DNA of 64,000 bases from Larkinella knui (GTDB lineage Bacteria > Bacteroidota > Bacteroidia > Cytophagales > Spirosomataceae): assembly GCF_003858645.1 (NCBI RefSeq), contig NZ_RQJP01000002.1, positions 744,001 to 808,000 on the forward strand, read 5' to 3'. The notes beneath the pieces were generated by a model. That model saw only the letters and a program-made list of their open reading frames with translations. It was not told where the DNA came from and made no database searches. The position numbers and the translations under genes were made by a program. Each line of letters begins with the position of its first letter. The stretch's first letter is position 1. Below are positions 53,545 to 62,556 of this stretch, piece after piece.

Positions 53545-54210
53545 ATGCTGAACAAACTACTTGCCGTTTACCGCTCCGGCGAAGGCCTGCGGATGCTGAT
53601 TTTATTATCGGTAATGAGCATTGCGATGGTGATAGTCCGCCACAACTACTTCTTCTTCAAGATGCTGAGCTGGAATTTGTTTCTGGCCTGGATTCCCCTC
53701 GTCGTCGCCCTGTTTCTGCACGAAGGGCTGGAAAGCCGATACTTGCCGAAATGGACGCTCTGGCCGGGATTGCTGTTCTGGCTGCTATTTCTGCCCAATT
53801 CGCCGTATATCATCACCGATCTGTTCCACGTCCGGAGCGTTTCGGAAGAAACCGTCTGGTTCGATACCATGATGATTTTCATGTGTGCCCTCACGGGCTT
53901 GCTGGCGGGTTTGTATTCCCAACTGCTGGTGCACCGGATGCTCAACGCCCGCCTGGGTCGCACGCAGACGTGGGCGGTGATGATCGGTTGTCTGATCCTG
54001 ACCAGTTTCGGAGTTTATCTCGGCCGGTATATCCGCCTGAACAGCTGGGATTTATTCACCGATCCGCTGGAATTGGCCCAAATTATCGGTCGGAGCCTGG
54101 TTAGCCCGTTTGCATTGAAGCTCACACTTTCGTATACTTTCGCCCTGGTGACGCTTTATGTCGGCTTCACCCAGTACGTTCAACGCCGAACGCATGAGCC
54201 GCTGGATTGA
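53545..54210 (+). CDS. DUF1361 membrane protein
   Basis: 221 residues from the ATG at 53545. About six membrane helices, with the DUF1361 hallmarks LSWNLFLAWIPLVVALFLHE, WLLFLPNSPYIITDLFHV and SFGVYLGRYIRLNSWDLFTD. An inner-membrane protein of unknown function. Its end overlaps the diacylglycerol kinase gene by 17 bp, so the two are translationally linked. Confidence 0.88.
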   Translation: MLNKLLAVYRSGEGLRMLILLSVMSIAMVIVRHNYFFFKMLSWNLFLAWIPLVVALFLHEGLESRYLPKWTLWPGLLFWLLFLPNSPYIITDLFHVRSVSEETVWFDTMMIFMCALTGLLAGLYSQLLVHRMLNARLGRTQTWAVMIGCLILTSFGVYLGRYIRLNSWDLFTDPLELAQIIGRSLVSPFALKLTLSYTFALVTLYVGFTQYVQRRTHEPLD

Positions 54211-54589
54211 TGTTCGGAAGAATTTACGAAGTTTTCGATTTGCTGCCGAGGGAATTATCGCCCTGTTCCGGTTTGAAAATAACGCCAAAATTCACTTATT
54301 AGCGGCAATTGCCGTCGTTGTGGCCGGAATCTGGCTCCAGATTGATCGCGTCGAGTGGGCCTTGATCCTTACGCAGATCGGGCTGGTGCTGGCGGCCGAA
54401 GCGTTTAATACCGCCATCGAAAAACTCGCCGATGTCGTTTCGCCGGAGCATCATCCGCTGATCAAAGCCGTCAAGGATTTATCAGCGGGAGCCGTGTTGC
54501 TGGTGGTAATTCTGGCGGTAGTTGTCGGTATATTGATATTTGGCACTAAATTGATCGAAATGATTTTTACGAAAGCGGATTGGCTTTAA
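54194..54589 (+). CDS. dgkA: Diacylglycerol/undecaprenol kinase family protein
   Basis: 131 residues from the ATG at 54194. A three-helix trimeric membrane kinase. Motifs: RSFRFAAEGIIALFRFENNA, KIHLLAAIAVVVAGIWL, GLVLAAEAFNTAIEKLADVV (the catalytic EAxNTAIE) and VKDLSAGAVLLVVILAVVVG. In many bacteria outside the gamma-proteobacteria such enzymes phosphorylate undecaprenol and so feed cell-wall carriers; which substrate is used here is not shown. Overlaps the DUF1361 gene. Confidence 0.9.
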   Translation: MSRWIDVRKNLRSFRFAAEGIIALFRFENNAKIHLLAAIAVVVAGIWLQIDRVEWALILTQIGLVLAAEAFNTAIEKLADVVSPEHHPLIKAVKDLSAGAVLLVVILAVVVGILIFGTKLIEMIFTKADWL

Positions 54590-54696
54590 TGGTTTGATGG
54601 GCAAACCGATGAGCACCAGCGAACGTTCAACCATTTTTAGCCTCTAAAACCTGGAAAGTCATTTTTAATCCACTTAACCATTCACTCTTATTCCCG

Positions 54697-55350
54697 ATGG
54701 CCGAATCGCACGAACATTTACAGACCCTGACGGAGATACGGAGCCTGATGGAACGCTCATCGAAGTTCCTGTCATTGAGCGGGTTATCAGGCATATCGGC
54801 GGGAGTCGTAGCTCTTTTAGGCGCGGGAGTAGCGTATGCCCGGCTCCAGAATAACAACCTGTCGCTGATGAGCTATGAACGCATAACGCGCCTGAACGGG
54901 GTCGCACGGCAGGAAATGGTCAATTTTCTGATACTCGACGGGGTCATCGTGCTGATAGCGGCTTTGCTGCTCGGGATCTTTTTCACGGTCCGCAAGGCCC
55001 GGCGACTGGGGCATGGTGTCTGGAACAGCATCTCGAAACGGCTGGTCTGGGCGCTGACCATACCGCTGGTGACGGGCGGTATTTTTTGTCTGGCCCTGAT
55101 CCGGTTCAACCTGATCTGGCTGACGTTTCCGACAACCCTCATCTTTTACGGCATGGCACTCTACAGCGGCAGTAAATACACCGTCCGCGACGTTGAATAC
55201 CTGGGGCTGTCCGAAATTATGCTGGGTTTAATAGCCCTGTTCTGGACGGGCTATTCACTCTTGACGTGGGCCGTTGGATTTGGCGTGCTGCACATTGTGT
55301 ACGGCACCGTAATGTATCTCAAGTATGAACGAGACGAACTGAAGCGCTGA
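54697..55350 (+). CDS. Membrane protein paired with a winged-helix regulator
   Basis: 217 residues. After a soluble start (ESHEHLQTLTEIRSLMERSS) there are about five or six membrane helices: LSGISAGVVALLGAGVAYA, LILDGVIVLIAALLLGIFF, LTIPLVTGGIFCLALI, and two more before the C-terminus. No named domain is recognised. The stop codon overlaps the start of the regulator gene by one base (TGATG at 55348-55352), so the pair is translationally coupled. It may be the target or sensor of the regulator. Confidence 0.68.
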   Translation: MAESHEHLQTLTEIRSLMERSSKFLSLSGLSGISAGVVALLGAGVAYARLQNNNLSLMSYERITRLNGVARQEMVNFLILDGVIVLIAALLLGIFFTVRKARRLGHGVWNSISKRLVWALTIPLVTGGIFCLALIRFNLIWLTFPTTLIFYGMALYSGSKYTVRDVEYLGLSEIMLGLIALFWTGYSLLTWAVGFGVLHIVYGTVMYLKYERDELKR

Positions 55351-55649
55351 TGCGAGAGTTCCTGATAGGTTTTAATAAAGCATTCGAGAGTAAGGCCCGG
55401 TTAGGCATCATGTCGGTTTTGATCGTGAATGAAACCCTGAGTTTTAATTCCCTCAAAGAACTGCTGGACATGACGGACGGGAATCTGGCGACGCACCTGC
55501 GGGCGCTGGAAGAGCAGGGGTATGTCTCCGTGAAAAAGCAGTTTGTCGGCCGTAAACCCAACACCACCTATACCGCAACAGCCGCTGGCCGTCAGGCCTT
55601 TACGGATCATTTAAACGCCCTGGAAGACTTTATTCGGGGGTCGGCCTAA
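55350..55649 (+). CDS. Winged-helix (HTH_34-type) transcriptional regulator
   Basis: 99 residues. ESKARLGIMSVLIVNETLSF, LKELLDMTDGNLATHLRALE, EQGYVSVKKQFVGRKPNTTY and TATAAGRQAFTDHLNALEDF form one winged helix of the PF13601 type, without a ligand domain. It starts on the last base of the membrane-protein stop codon. Likely controls its own operon. A strong palindrome follows. Confidence 0.88.
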   Translation: MREFLIGFNKAFESKARLGIMSVLIVNETLSFNSLKELLDMTDGNLATHLRALEEQGYVSVKKQFVGRKPNTTYTATAAGRQAFTDHLNALEDFIRGSA

Positions 55650-55662
55650 CCAAGCCGATTAT

Positions 55663-55725
55663 CCGGTAAACAAACGAGCACCCGTCAGCTTGCTAAAACC
55701 TGACGGGTGCTCGTTTGTTTACCGG
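55663..55725. repeat. Perfect 26-bp inverted repeat between convergent genes
   Basis: Arms at 55663-55688 and 55700-55725 (core AACGAGCACCCGTCAG and complement), loop of 11 nt. The right arm contains T-rich GTTTGTTT. Likely two-way terminator for the winged-helix gene and the Hsp20 gene. Confidence 0.9.
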
Positions 55726-55742
55726 GATGAGGCCCGTACGGT

Positions 55743-56135
55743 TTAAAACAGGTTCTGAATCTCAACCCGGCGCTGGAAATGCTGGCCGTCCTTAAACGGC
55801 AGGTTGATCAACACCTGTCCGTGGTCCTGCACCGCTTCAATATGTTCGGCATCGACAAAATCCGGAATGTCAATCACTCTTAAAAACATCGGTACGGCCA
55901 GGCTCTGACCTTCCAGTGCATTTTTTTGTTGGAGTAAAGTATATAAAACGAGTTTTTTTCCATCGATCAGTACATTGAACGCATCCGGGCCAACACCGGG
56001 AGCAGACAATTTAATCACCAACCGGTCATCTTCCTGCTCGGTTTCCATACGGGTCATGCTCGAGCCACCATAAAGCGTGTTCAGCAAATCGAATTGGCCG
56101 CCCATTCCCTTCAGCGTATTTTCTATCGGTTTCAT
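55743..56135 (-). CDS. Hsp20/alpha-crystallin-type small heat shock protein (short)
   Basis: 130 residues. After a short N-terminal arm, the domain reads METEQEDDRLVIKLSAPGVG, FNVLIDGKKLVLYTLL, then VPMFLRVIDIPDFVDAEHIE and AVQDHGQVLINLPFKDG. GQVLINLP corresponds to the conserved GxLxxxLP-like strand of alpha-crystallin domains. The match is weaker than in typical Hsp20 proteins (no clear IxI tail), so the family call is moderate. Such proteins hold unfolded clients. Stand-alone gene. Confidence 0.7.
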   Translation of the reverse strand: MKPIENTLKGMGGQFDLLNTLYGGSSMTRMETEQEDDRLVIKLSAPGVGPDAFNVLIDGKKLVLYTLLQQKNALEGQSLAVPMFLRVIDIPDFVDAEHIEAVQDHGQVLINLPFKDGQHFQRRVEIQNLF

Positions 56136-56287
56136 AATCGTACTTGTTGGTTGTATACGGTTCTATAAAACAAATTGCGTACCTAATTTAAACAGGCCGG
56201 TTTTAGCGTCATTATGACTGATAGAAAGCAATGCGCCGAAAATAAGCTGTCAATTGGGCAGTAATTTGTTATATAACGCAAATTATC

Positions 56288-57091
56288 GTGACTTTTGATC
56301 CGAAAAAACTAGTAAAAATTATGATTTGGCTCATCGCCAGCCTGCTACTCACCGGCCTGGTGTGGTATTTTTTCCGCACTACCCGAGCCTTACCCGTGTT
56401 AATGTTCCACAAAATTGACCCCAAACGGCAGGATTCCCTGACGGTTTCCCTGCCGCAATTTGAACAACATCTGCACTGGTTAAAGACCCATAACTACCAA
56501 ACCATTACGCTGGCCGAACTCCTGACGTCGGTGGAGCAGAACCGGGCATTGCCGGCGCGGTCAATTTTAATTACCTTCGATGACGCGTATGTCAATAACC
56601 TGCTGTATGCGCTACCGGTATTAGAACGCTTCAGCATGAAGGCGGTACTTTTTGTGCCGACGGCTTTTGTGGGCCTTTGCAACCAGTGGGATGGCTGCAC
56701 CGATCCTTTGCTGACAGCCGATCAGTTGAAACAACTCATGCCCACGTTCGAGTTTGGGCTGCATTCGCACCAGCACCTGAATTATAAAACGTTGACTGTG
56801 AACGAAATCCGGGCGGATTTAACTCAAAACCTGGCGGCTTTCGAAACGCTCCAGATACCGTATGTCCGGGCCTTTGCGTATCCGTACGGCGGTCGACCGA
56901 ACGATCCGGCCATCAAACGGGCCATGCAGGAGTTGATGCAACAGTCGGGCATCCGGCTGGCTTTCCGCATCGGAAACCGCCTGAACCGGTTTCCGGTTGG
57001 CAACCGGTTTGAGCTCCAACGGCTGGACATTCGCGGAACCGATTCGCTGGGCCGGTTTATCCGAAAAGTGAGAATTGGAAAATTGATTTGA
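56288..57091 (+). CDS. Membrane-anchored polysaccharide deacetylase
   Basis: 267 residues, GTG start at 56288 (an ATG at 56321 is an alternative). One N-terminal membrane helix (MIWLIASLLLTGLVWYFF), then a NodB domain: LPVLMFHKIDPKRQDSLTVS, ILITFDDAYVNNLLYALPVL (the TFDD motif with catalytic Asp and metal Asp) and GLHSHQHLNYKTLT (the HSHxH metal motif). It also has RAFAYPYGGRPNDPAI. It removes N- or O-acetyl groups from a glycan at the periplasmic side. First gene of a unit with a glycosyltransferase, an MBOAT and an SGNH protein. Confidence 0.9.
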   Translation: MTFDPKKLVKIMIWLIASLLLTGLVWYFFRTTRALPVLMFHKIDPKRQDSLTVSLPQFEQHLHWLKTHNYQTITLAELLTSVEQNRALPARSILITFDDAYVNNLLYALPVLERFSMKAVLFVPTAFVGLCNQWDGCTDPLLTADQLKQLMPTFEFGLHSHQHLNYKTLTVNEIRADLTQNLAAFETLQIPYVRAFAYPYGGRPNDPAIKRAMQELMQQSGIRLAFRIGNRLNRFPVGNRFELQRLDIRGTDSLGRFIRKVRIGKLI

Positions 57092-57095
57092 CGGG

Positions 57096-58148
57096 ATGAA
57101 CCTCTTTATCGATACCGAGCGTCTGCGGGATTTACACAGCGGTTTAGGGCAGTTCTGCCTGCAAATGGGCCGCGAACTGGTCCGGCAACGACCGCCATCG
57201 GCTCAACTTACGTTCCTGGTTCCGCAGGGGCAGCAGGGCGTTTTTGGCCCGGACGTGAGCTATCAAACGGCGGTTTGGTGGCGCAAATGGTATACGCCCG
57301 GAGCCTATGATATCTGGCATTGTACGCATCAGGATTCTGATTTTCTGCCTGCCGCCAAACACAGTCGGCTGGTTTTCACGATTCACGATCTTAATTTTCT
57401 GGAACGCCCCGATTACAGCGACGCGAAAAAAGCCCACAAACGGGCCGCCGTGCAGCGCAAAGTCGACCGGGCCTCGGCCATCGCAACCATCTCGGAGTAT
57501 ACCGCTTCCGTTGTCCGTAATCACCTGAACGTCGCCCCCATTCCGCTCCGTGTCATCCACAACGGCCACTCACCACCCGACAACCTGCCCCAGCAGGCCA
57601 TTGCTCCGCCGTTCAACGTCGCCAGGCCATTTTTCCTGTTCGTCGGCGTTCTTCATCCCAAAAAAAACCTGCATACGCTTTTGCCCCTGCTCGAAGCGTT
57701 TCCGGAATGGCAACTGGTGCTGGCCGGTCCCGACCGCCACCCCTACGCGACCTACCTGCGGGAACAGGCCCGGCAACTCGGTATCCAGGAGCGGTTAACG
57801 GTAACGGGAGCCGTTGACGAACCGACTAAAAGTTGGTTTTACCAGCATTGTGACGCATTTTTGTTTCCGTCGATTTCCGAAGGATTCGGGCTCCCGGTGG
57901 TCGAGGCCATGAGCTATGGCAAACCGGTTTTCCTGTCGCAACGGACAAGCCTGCCCGAAATTGGCGGAAAAGATGCGTATTATTTCGATTCCGATGAACC
58001 GGAGTCGATGGCCGAAACCGTCTTTGAGGGCCTGAACGATTTCCGGGCCAACCCCTTCCGCGCCGATCGACTCCGCCAGCGAGCCGCCCGGTTTAGCTGG
58101 GAACGCGCAGCCGAGCAATACTGGCAGTTGTATACCGATCTTATGTAA
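57096..58148 (+). CDS. GT4-type glycosyltransferase
   Basis: 350 residues. GT-B fold, GT1/GT4 type: LHSGLGQFCLQMGRELVRQR near the start, RLVFTIHDLNFLERPDYSDA, then FFLFVGVLHPKKNLHTLLPL and the nucleotide-sugar signature FLFPSISEGFGLPVVEAMSY (EGFGLPxxEAM, with the catalytic E). No membrane helix, so it acts on the cytoplasmic side. It starts 4 bp after the deacetylase stop. Donor and acceptor unknown; it probably builds the glycan that the next two genes acetylate. Confidence 0.93.
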   Translation: MNLFIDTERLRDLHSGLGQFCLQMGRELVRQRPPSAQLTFLVPQGQQGVFGPDVSYQTAVWWRKWYTPGAYDIWHCTHQDSDFLPAAKHSRLVFTIHDLNFLERPDYSDAKKAHKRAAVQRKVDRASAIATISEYTASVVRNHLNVAPIPLRVIHNGHSPPDNLPQQAIAPPFNVARPFFLFVGVLHPKKNLHTLLPLLEAFPEWQLVLAGPDRHPYATYLREQARQLGIQERLTVTGAVDEPTKSWFYQHCDAFLFPSISEGFGLPVVEAMSYGKPVFLSQRTSLPEIGGKDAYYFDSDEPESMAETVFEGLNDFRANPFRADRLRQRAARFSWERAAEQYWQLYTDLM

Positions 58149-58188
58149 GCCGTTTTCAGTACATCGAAAACCACAAATCGAGTAAACC

Positions 58189-59616
58189 ATGTCGCTGAGT
58201 TCAATCCTGTATTTGTTCTTCCTGCTGCTGGTTTTTGCCGTTTATTACGCGCTTCCGCACCGGTTCCGCTGGAGTTGGCTGCTGCTGGCGGGTTATTTTT
58301 TTTACTTCACCTTCCACCCGCTTTTCCTGATTCTGCTGGTGGTTTCGACCAGCGTTGCCTACGGTTTTGGCCGGTTGGTGAAGCCATCCCAATCCCGGCT
58401 TCTGCTCGGGTCCGGCGTCGGCCTGCTGCTGCTTCCGCTGCTGTTTTTTAAATACTACGCGTTTCTGAATCAGAATCTGACCAGCCTGCTGGGTTTTTGG
58501 GGTCATTCCAGTCCATTTCCCTCCTGGGCGCCGTTGGTGCCGGTCGGCATTTCGTTTTATACATTTCAGGCCATCAGTTATCTCATTGACATTCGACGGG
58601 GCTACCTCAAACCGGAGCGGCATTTCGGGTATTTTGCCACCTACCTGGCGTTCTTCCCAACCCTGTCGGCGGGTCCAATCGAACGCGCCAAACGGCTGTT
58701 GACCCAATTGCACACGCCCCAGCCGTTTCGCTACGAAAACGCCGTGGCCGGTTTGCAGCTCATTGCCTGGGGCCTGTTCAAGAAAGTGGTCATTGCCAAC
58801 CAGCTTGCGGCCCTGCTCGACCCGGTTTTTGCCCAACCCCAAAGTCAGTCCGGGTTGGTGCTGTACAGTGCTTTGATTTTCGCTCCGTTCCAGATTTTCT
58901 GCGATTTTTCGGGGTATTCCGACATTGCCCGGGGTTCGGCCCGCATGCTGGGCCTTCATCTGATGCGTAATTTCGACGACCGGGTTTATGCCTCCTCCTC
59001 CCGCATCGAGTTCTGGAAAGGCTGGCACATTAGCCTGACGTCCTGGTTTCGGGATTATGTCTATTTCCCGTTGAGCAAATCCCTGCGTTCCCGTACGGGC
59101 CTGTATATGAACCTACTGGTGGTCTATTTCCTGACCGGTCTCTGGCACGGTGCGACCTGGGGTTATATTCTGTGGGGACTGCTCAACGGGCTCTGGCTCG
59201 TTGCCGAACACGCCACCAAAGCCCAGCGGCAGTCCTTTTTTCGCCGTTTATGGCCCGATCTGAATGCGCCCGCACACCGGTTTTTATCGACCCTCCTGGT
59301 TTTTCATGCCGGAGCGCTGATGGGTGTTTTTCTGCGCGCTCCGACCGTTGGGGCAGCCGGAGCTTTTTTGACCGGCCTGGTCTCCGCAAACCGCTGGGAA
59401 GTGAGTGCCATCGGGGGTGTAAAGCCCTTTATTCCGGTCGTCCTGGGGCTGCTGTTGATGGACATCGTCAACCGGCGCCTGAACGGTCGGGAACTCCCCG
59501 AATTGCTGGCGTCGTATCACGGGCTTCCCCGCTGGAGCTTTTACCTGGCGCTTTGCATTCTGATTCTGACCTTTGGCCGGATCACTGACACGCCTTTTTT
59601 TTACTACCAGTTTTGA
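58189..59616 (+). CDS. MBOAT family O-acyltransferase (AlgI-like)
   Basis: 475 residues with about ten membrane helices. MBOAT motifs: GLLLLPLLFFKYYAFLNQNL, VPVGISFYTFQAISYLIDIR, KGWHISLTSWFRDYVYFPLS and LTGLWHGATWGYILWGLLNG, with the invariant His in the LWHGATW motif. It moves an acyl group, usually acetyl, across the inner membrane for O-acetylation of surface glycans, as AlgI does for alginate. The next gene encodes the SGNH-type partner, the standard AlgI/AlgJ-X arrangement. Confidence 0.95.
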   Translation: MSLSSILYLFFLLLVFAVYYALPHRFRWSWLLLAGYFFYFTFHPLFLILLVVSTSVAYGFGRLVKPSQSRLLLGSGVGLLLLPLLFFKYYAFLNQNLTSLLGFWGHSSPFPSWAPLVPVGISFYTFQAISYLIDIRRGYLKPERHFGYFATYLAFFPTLSAGPIERAKRLLTQLHTPQPFRYENAVAGLQLIAWGLFKKVVIANQLAALLDPVFAQPQSQSGLVLYSALIFAPFQIFCDFSGYSDIARGSARMLGLHLMRNFDDRVYASSSRIEFWKGWHISLTSWFRDYVYFPLSKSLRSRTGLYMNLLVVYFLTGLWHGATWGYILWGLLNGLWLVAEHATKAQRQSFFRRLWPDLNAPAHRFLSTLLVFHAGALMGVFLRAPTVGAAGAFLTGLVSANRWEVSAIGGVKPFIPVVLGLLLMDIVNRRLNGRELPELLASYHGLPRWSFYLALCILILTFGRITDTPFFYYQF

Positions 59617-59621
59617 AGGGT

Positions 59622-60620
59622 ATGCTGAAACTCGTCTTAAAATTGCTGGCGTTGACTACAGTTCTTCTGGGCGTAAAAATGGCGATCTGGGCCTATTTGC
59701 ACACCTACCAAACCCGACGTTTTGACGAAAGCGGGTATAAACTCGATTCCATGCTGAAGCCAATCCGGCAGGAGATCAATACGGTTTTTGTGGGTTCAAG
59801 CCGAACCGCTCACAGTGTTAATCCCGCGGTTTTCGACTCAGCCACCCAGCACCAGACCCGGTCTTTCAACCATGGCATCAGCGCGATGTTTGCTCCCAAC
59901 ACGTTTGCCGAATGTGAAAAATTGCTAAAAATGGATGGGCTGCACCTGAAAACCATCTTTTTGGAGTTATCATTTCCGCCACTGAAAGCCCACGAAGACC
60001 CCTTTGGAAGGGGCAATTTATTCCATGAATTTAGTTTCAAAAACAGTTATTTCAGGCGGGAACAGAACTTCGGACGGGAAAGGGTGCAACGGGGAATCAC
60101 GCTGTACGACTCCTTTCTGACCCATTTTATCATGCTCAGAAGTGCAATCCTTATGCTGGTGGCGACGGTGGTAAGAAACGACCGGGATAATTTTGTCATG
60201 ACGCCCACCGGCTACCGGTATTTTCACCCCAGCGCCTTTCTTAACCGGCACTACAACCGGGTAAGTGCCCAAACCCCGCCGGATACGACCACGTTGCGTG
60301 TTCCATTCACCGAGCGGGACCGGTTTTATGTAAACCGCCTGATGCAGCTGGCGCAACGCTGCGAAGCAAAAAACGTAGCCATTTATTTCTATTTGCCGAA
60401 TCGGATGATGGACGAAGAGAAACAAACCCTGCCCAACATCTATGCCGCTCTGCCCGAGCGCTACCGCATCTCCATGCCTTACCGGCGCCAGTTTACGCCA
60501 CCTTTTCCCGCCGACTGCTCCGACGACAAACAGCACCTGAATCAGACCGCTGCTACCCTCTATACACAACTCTTTGCGCAGGCATTTTTACAGAAGCAGC
60601 CGGTTACGGCTACCCGATAA
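59622..60620 (+). CDS. Membrane-anchored SGNH-like acetyl-transfer partner of MBOAT
   Basis: 332 residues from the ATG at 59622; a TTG at 59613 overlaps the MBOAT stop. One N-terminal membrane helix ([20 protein letters not shown]), then a periplasmic domain with [20 protein letters not shown] (Ser of GSSR) and a C-terminal [13 protein letters not shown] (Asp/His region DxxH). The middle carries [20 protein letters not shown]. This is the layout of AlgX/AlgJ- or DltD-like proteins that take the acyl group from MBOAT and place it on the glycan. The exact family is uncertain, but the role is well supported by position. Confidence 0.82.
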   Translation: MLKLVLKLLALTTVLLGVKMAIWAYLHTYQTRRFDESGYKLDSMLKPIRQEINTVFVGSSRTAHSVNPAVFDSATQHQTRSFNHGISAMFAPNTFAECEKLLKMDGLHLKTIFLELSFPPLKAHEDPFGRGNLFHEFSFKNSYFRREQNFGRERVQRGITLYDSFLTHFIMLRSAILMLVATVVRNDRDNFVMTPTGYRYFHPSAFLNRHYNRVSAQTPPDTTTLRVPFTERDRFYVNRLMQLAQRCEAKNVAIYFYLPNRMMDEEKQTLPNIYAALPERYRISMPYRRQFTPPFPADCSDDKQHLNQTAATLYTQLFAQAFLQKQPVTATR

Positions 60621-60655
60621 ATGTTACCTTGATCCCGTATCGATTTTACAATCGG

Positions 60656-60687
60656 CTTGATAGGCGGACATACTTTGGCTACATTTG
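60656..60687 (+). promoter_or_regulatory. Promoter of aspS
   Basis: CTTG (60656-60659), 20-nt spacer, TACATTTG (60680-60687, exact). It ends 25 bp before the ATG at 60713, supporting that start. Confidence 0.75.
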
Positions 60688-60712
60688 CGGCTTATTGAAC
60701 CTTTTGAAGAGT

Positions 60713-62482
60713 ATGCTTCGAACTCATACCTGCGGAGAAATCCGCATCGAACACGTTACTAAACAGGTGATTCTCTGCGGCTGGGTACAGCGTATCCGCG
60801 ACAAGGGCGGTCTGATCTGGATCGACCTGCGCGACCGCTACGGCCTGACCCAGCTGTTGCTCGAAGAAGGAAAAACCGACCCGGAAACCATTGCGATGGT
60901 TCGGACGCTGGGCCGCGAATTCGTCCTGCGAGCCACCGGCGAAGTGATCGAGCGCAAATCCAAAAACCCCAATTTGCCAACGGGCGATATCGAAATCCGG
61001 CTGGAAAAACTGGAAATATTGAATCCGGCCAAACTGCCGCCGTTTCTGATTGAAGACGAAACCGACGGGGGCGATGATTTGCGGATGAAATACCGCTACC
61101 TCGATTTGCGCCGGAATCCGGTTCGTAAAAACCTCGAACTGCGGCATAAAATGGCCCAGCAAACGCGGATTTACATGGACGGTCAGGACTTTATCGAAGT
61201 CGAAACGCCGGTTCTGATCAAATCGACGCCCGAGGGCGCGCGGGATTTTGTGGTACCCAGCCGCATGAATCCCGGCGAATTTTACGCCCTGCCCCAATCG
61301 CCCCAGACGTTCAAGCAGCTGCTGATGGTGTCAGGTTTCGACCGGTATTACCAGATTGTCAAGTGTTTCCGCGACGAAGACCTGCGGGCCGACCGCCAGC
61401 CGGAATTTACGCAGATCGACTGCGAGATGTCGTTCATTACGCAGGAAGATATTCTGCAAATGTTCGAAGGGCTGGTTCGCCACCTGTTCAAAACCGTGAA
61501 AGGCATTGGATTGGACGAAGTGCCCCGGATGACCTACGCGGAAGCCATGCGGTTGTATGGTTCCGACAAACCGGATACACGTTTCGGTATGCCGTTTGTC
61601 GAGCTGAAAGGCGCGTTCGATACGGTGGATTTAACGTCGGGCAAAAATTTCGCGGTATTCGATTCGGCGGAGATTGTCATCGGTATCAACGCCAAAGGCT
61701 GCGCCCACTACACGCGCAAGCAGATGGACGAATTGACCGATTTTATCAAACGCCCGCAGATTGGCGGAAAGGGGTTGATTTATGTCCGCTATAACGAGGA
61801 CGGAACCATTAAATCATCCGTCGACAAGTTCTATTCGGAAGAAGACCTGAAACATTGGGTGGTCCAGTTCCAGGCCGAACCCGGTGATTTACTGCTGGTT
61901 ATGTCGGGAGATACCAACAAAGCCCGCAAACAATTGAGCGAATTGCGGCTGGAGATGGGCAATCGACTGGGCTTGCGTAACCCCAATACGTTCAGTGCGT
62001 TGTGGGTACTGGATTTCCCGCTGCTGGAATACGGCGAAGAAGAAAAACGCTGGTTTGCGATGCACCACCCGTTTACGTCGCCCAAACCGGAAGATATTGC
62101 CCTGCTCGAAACCGATCCCGGTGCCGTGCGGGCCAATGCCTACGACATGGTGATCAACGGCACCGAAGTGGGTGGCGGGTCAATCCGGATTTTTCAGCGG
62201 GATTTGCAGTCTAAAATGTTCGATCTACTGGGTTTCACGCCCGAGGAAGCCAAGGCGCAGTTCGGCTTTTTGCTGGATGCGTTCGAGTTTGGCGCTCCAC
62301 CCCACGGCGGTATTGCGTTCGGCTTCGACCGCCTGTGCTCCATTTTCGGGGGTGCCGATTCCATCCGCGACTTTATCGCTTTCCCGAAAAACAACTCGGG
62401 CCGCGACGTCATGATCGACTCCCCAGCCGTCATTGCACAGGCCCAACTGGATGAGTTGCAGATTGCAGTAGCTAAAAAGTGA
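60713..62482 (+). CDS. aspS: Aspartate--tRNA ligase
   Basis: 589 residues from the ATG at 60713. It charges tRNA-Asp with aspartate. The OB-fold anticodon domain has [20 protein letters not shown], and motif 2 is in [20 protein letters not shown]. The GAD insertion domain follows (about 290-410). Motif 3 is in [20 protein letters not shown], followed by [20 protein letters not shown], typical of bacterial AspRS. Full length, discriminating or non-discriminating status cannot be told. It has its own promoter and a palindrome after the stop. Confidence 0.97.
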   Translation: MLRTHTCGEIRIEHVTKQVILCGWVQRIRDKGGLIWIDLRDRYGLTQLLLEEGKTDPETIAMVRTLGREFVLRATGEVIERKSKNPNLPTGDIEIRLEKLEILNPAKLPPFLIEDETDGGDDLRMKYRYLDLRRNPVRKNLELRHKMAQQTRIYMDGQDFIEVETPVLIKSTPEGARDFVVPSRMNPGEFYALPQSPQTFKQLLMVSGFDRYYQIVKCFRDEDLRADRQPEFTQIDCEMSFITQEDILQMFEGLVRHLFKTVKGIGLDEVPRMTYAEAMRLYGSDKPDTRFGMPFVELKGAFDTVDLTSGKNFAVFDSAEIVIGINAKGCAHYTRKQMDELTDFIKRPQIGGKGLIYVRYNEDGTIKSSVDKFYSEEDLKHWVVQFQAEPGDLLLVMSGDTNKARKQLSELRLEMGNRLGLRNPNTFSALWVLDFPLLEYGEEEKRWFAMHHPFTSPKPEDIALLETDPGAVRANAYDMVINGTEVGGGSIRIFQRDLQSKMFDLLGFTPEEAKAQFGFLLDAFEFGAPPHGGIAFGFDRLCSIFGGADSIRDFIAFPKNNSGRDVMIDSPAVIAQAQLDELQIAVAKK

Positions 62483-62498
62483 AGAGTGAAGAATTAAG

Positions 62499-62548
62499 AG
62501 TGAAGAGTTGGCTGACGCATTCAAGCGCGCGTCAGCCAACTCTTCACT
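62499..62548. repeat. Palindromic repeat, GTTGGCTGACGC family, copy 2
   Basis: Perfect 20-bp arms at 62499-62518 and 62529-62548 (AGTGAAGAGTTGGCTGACGC and complement) with a 10-nt loop. It lies between the convergent aspS and DinB-like genes. The GTTGGCTGACGC arms are shared with 36628-36730. Confidence 0.9.
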
Positions 62549-62556
62549 CGTCACTT

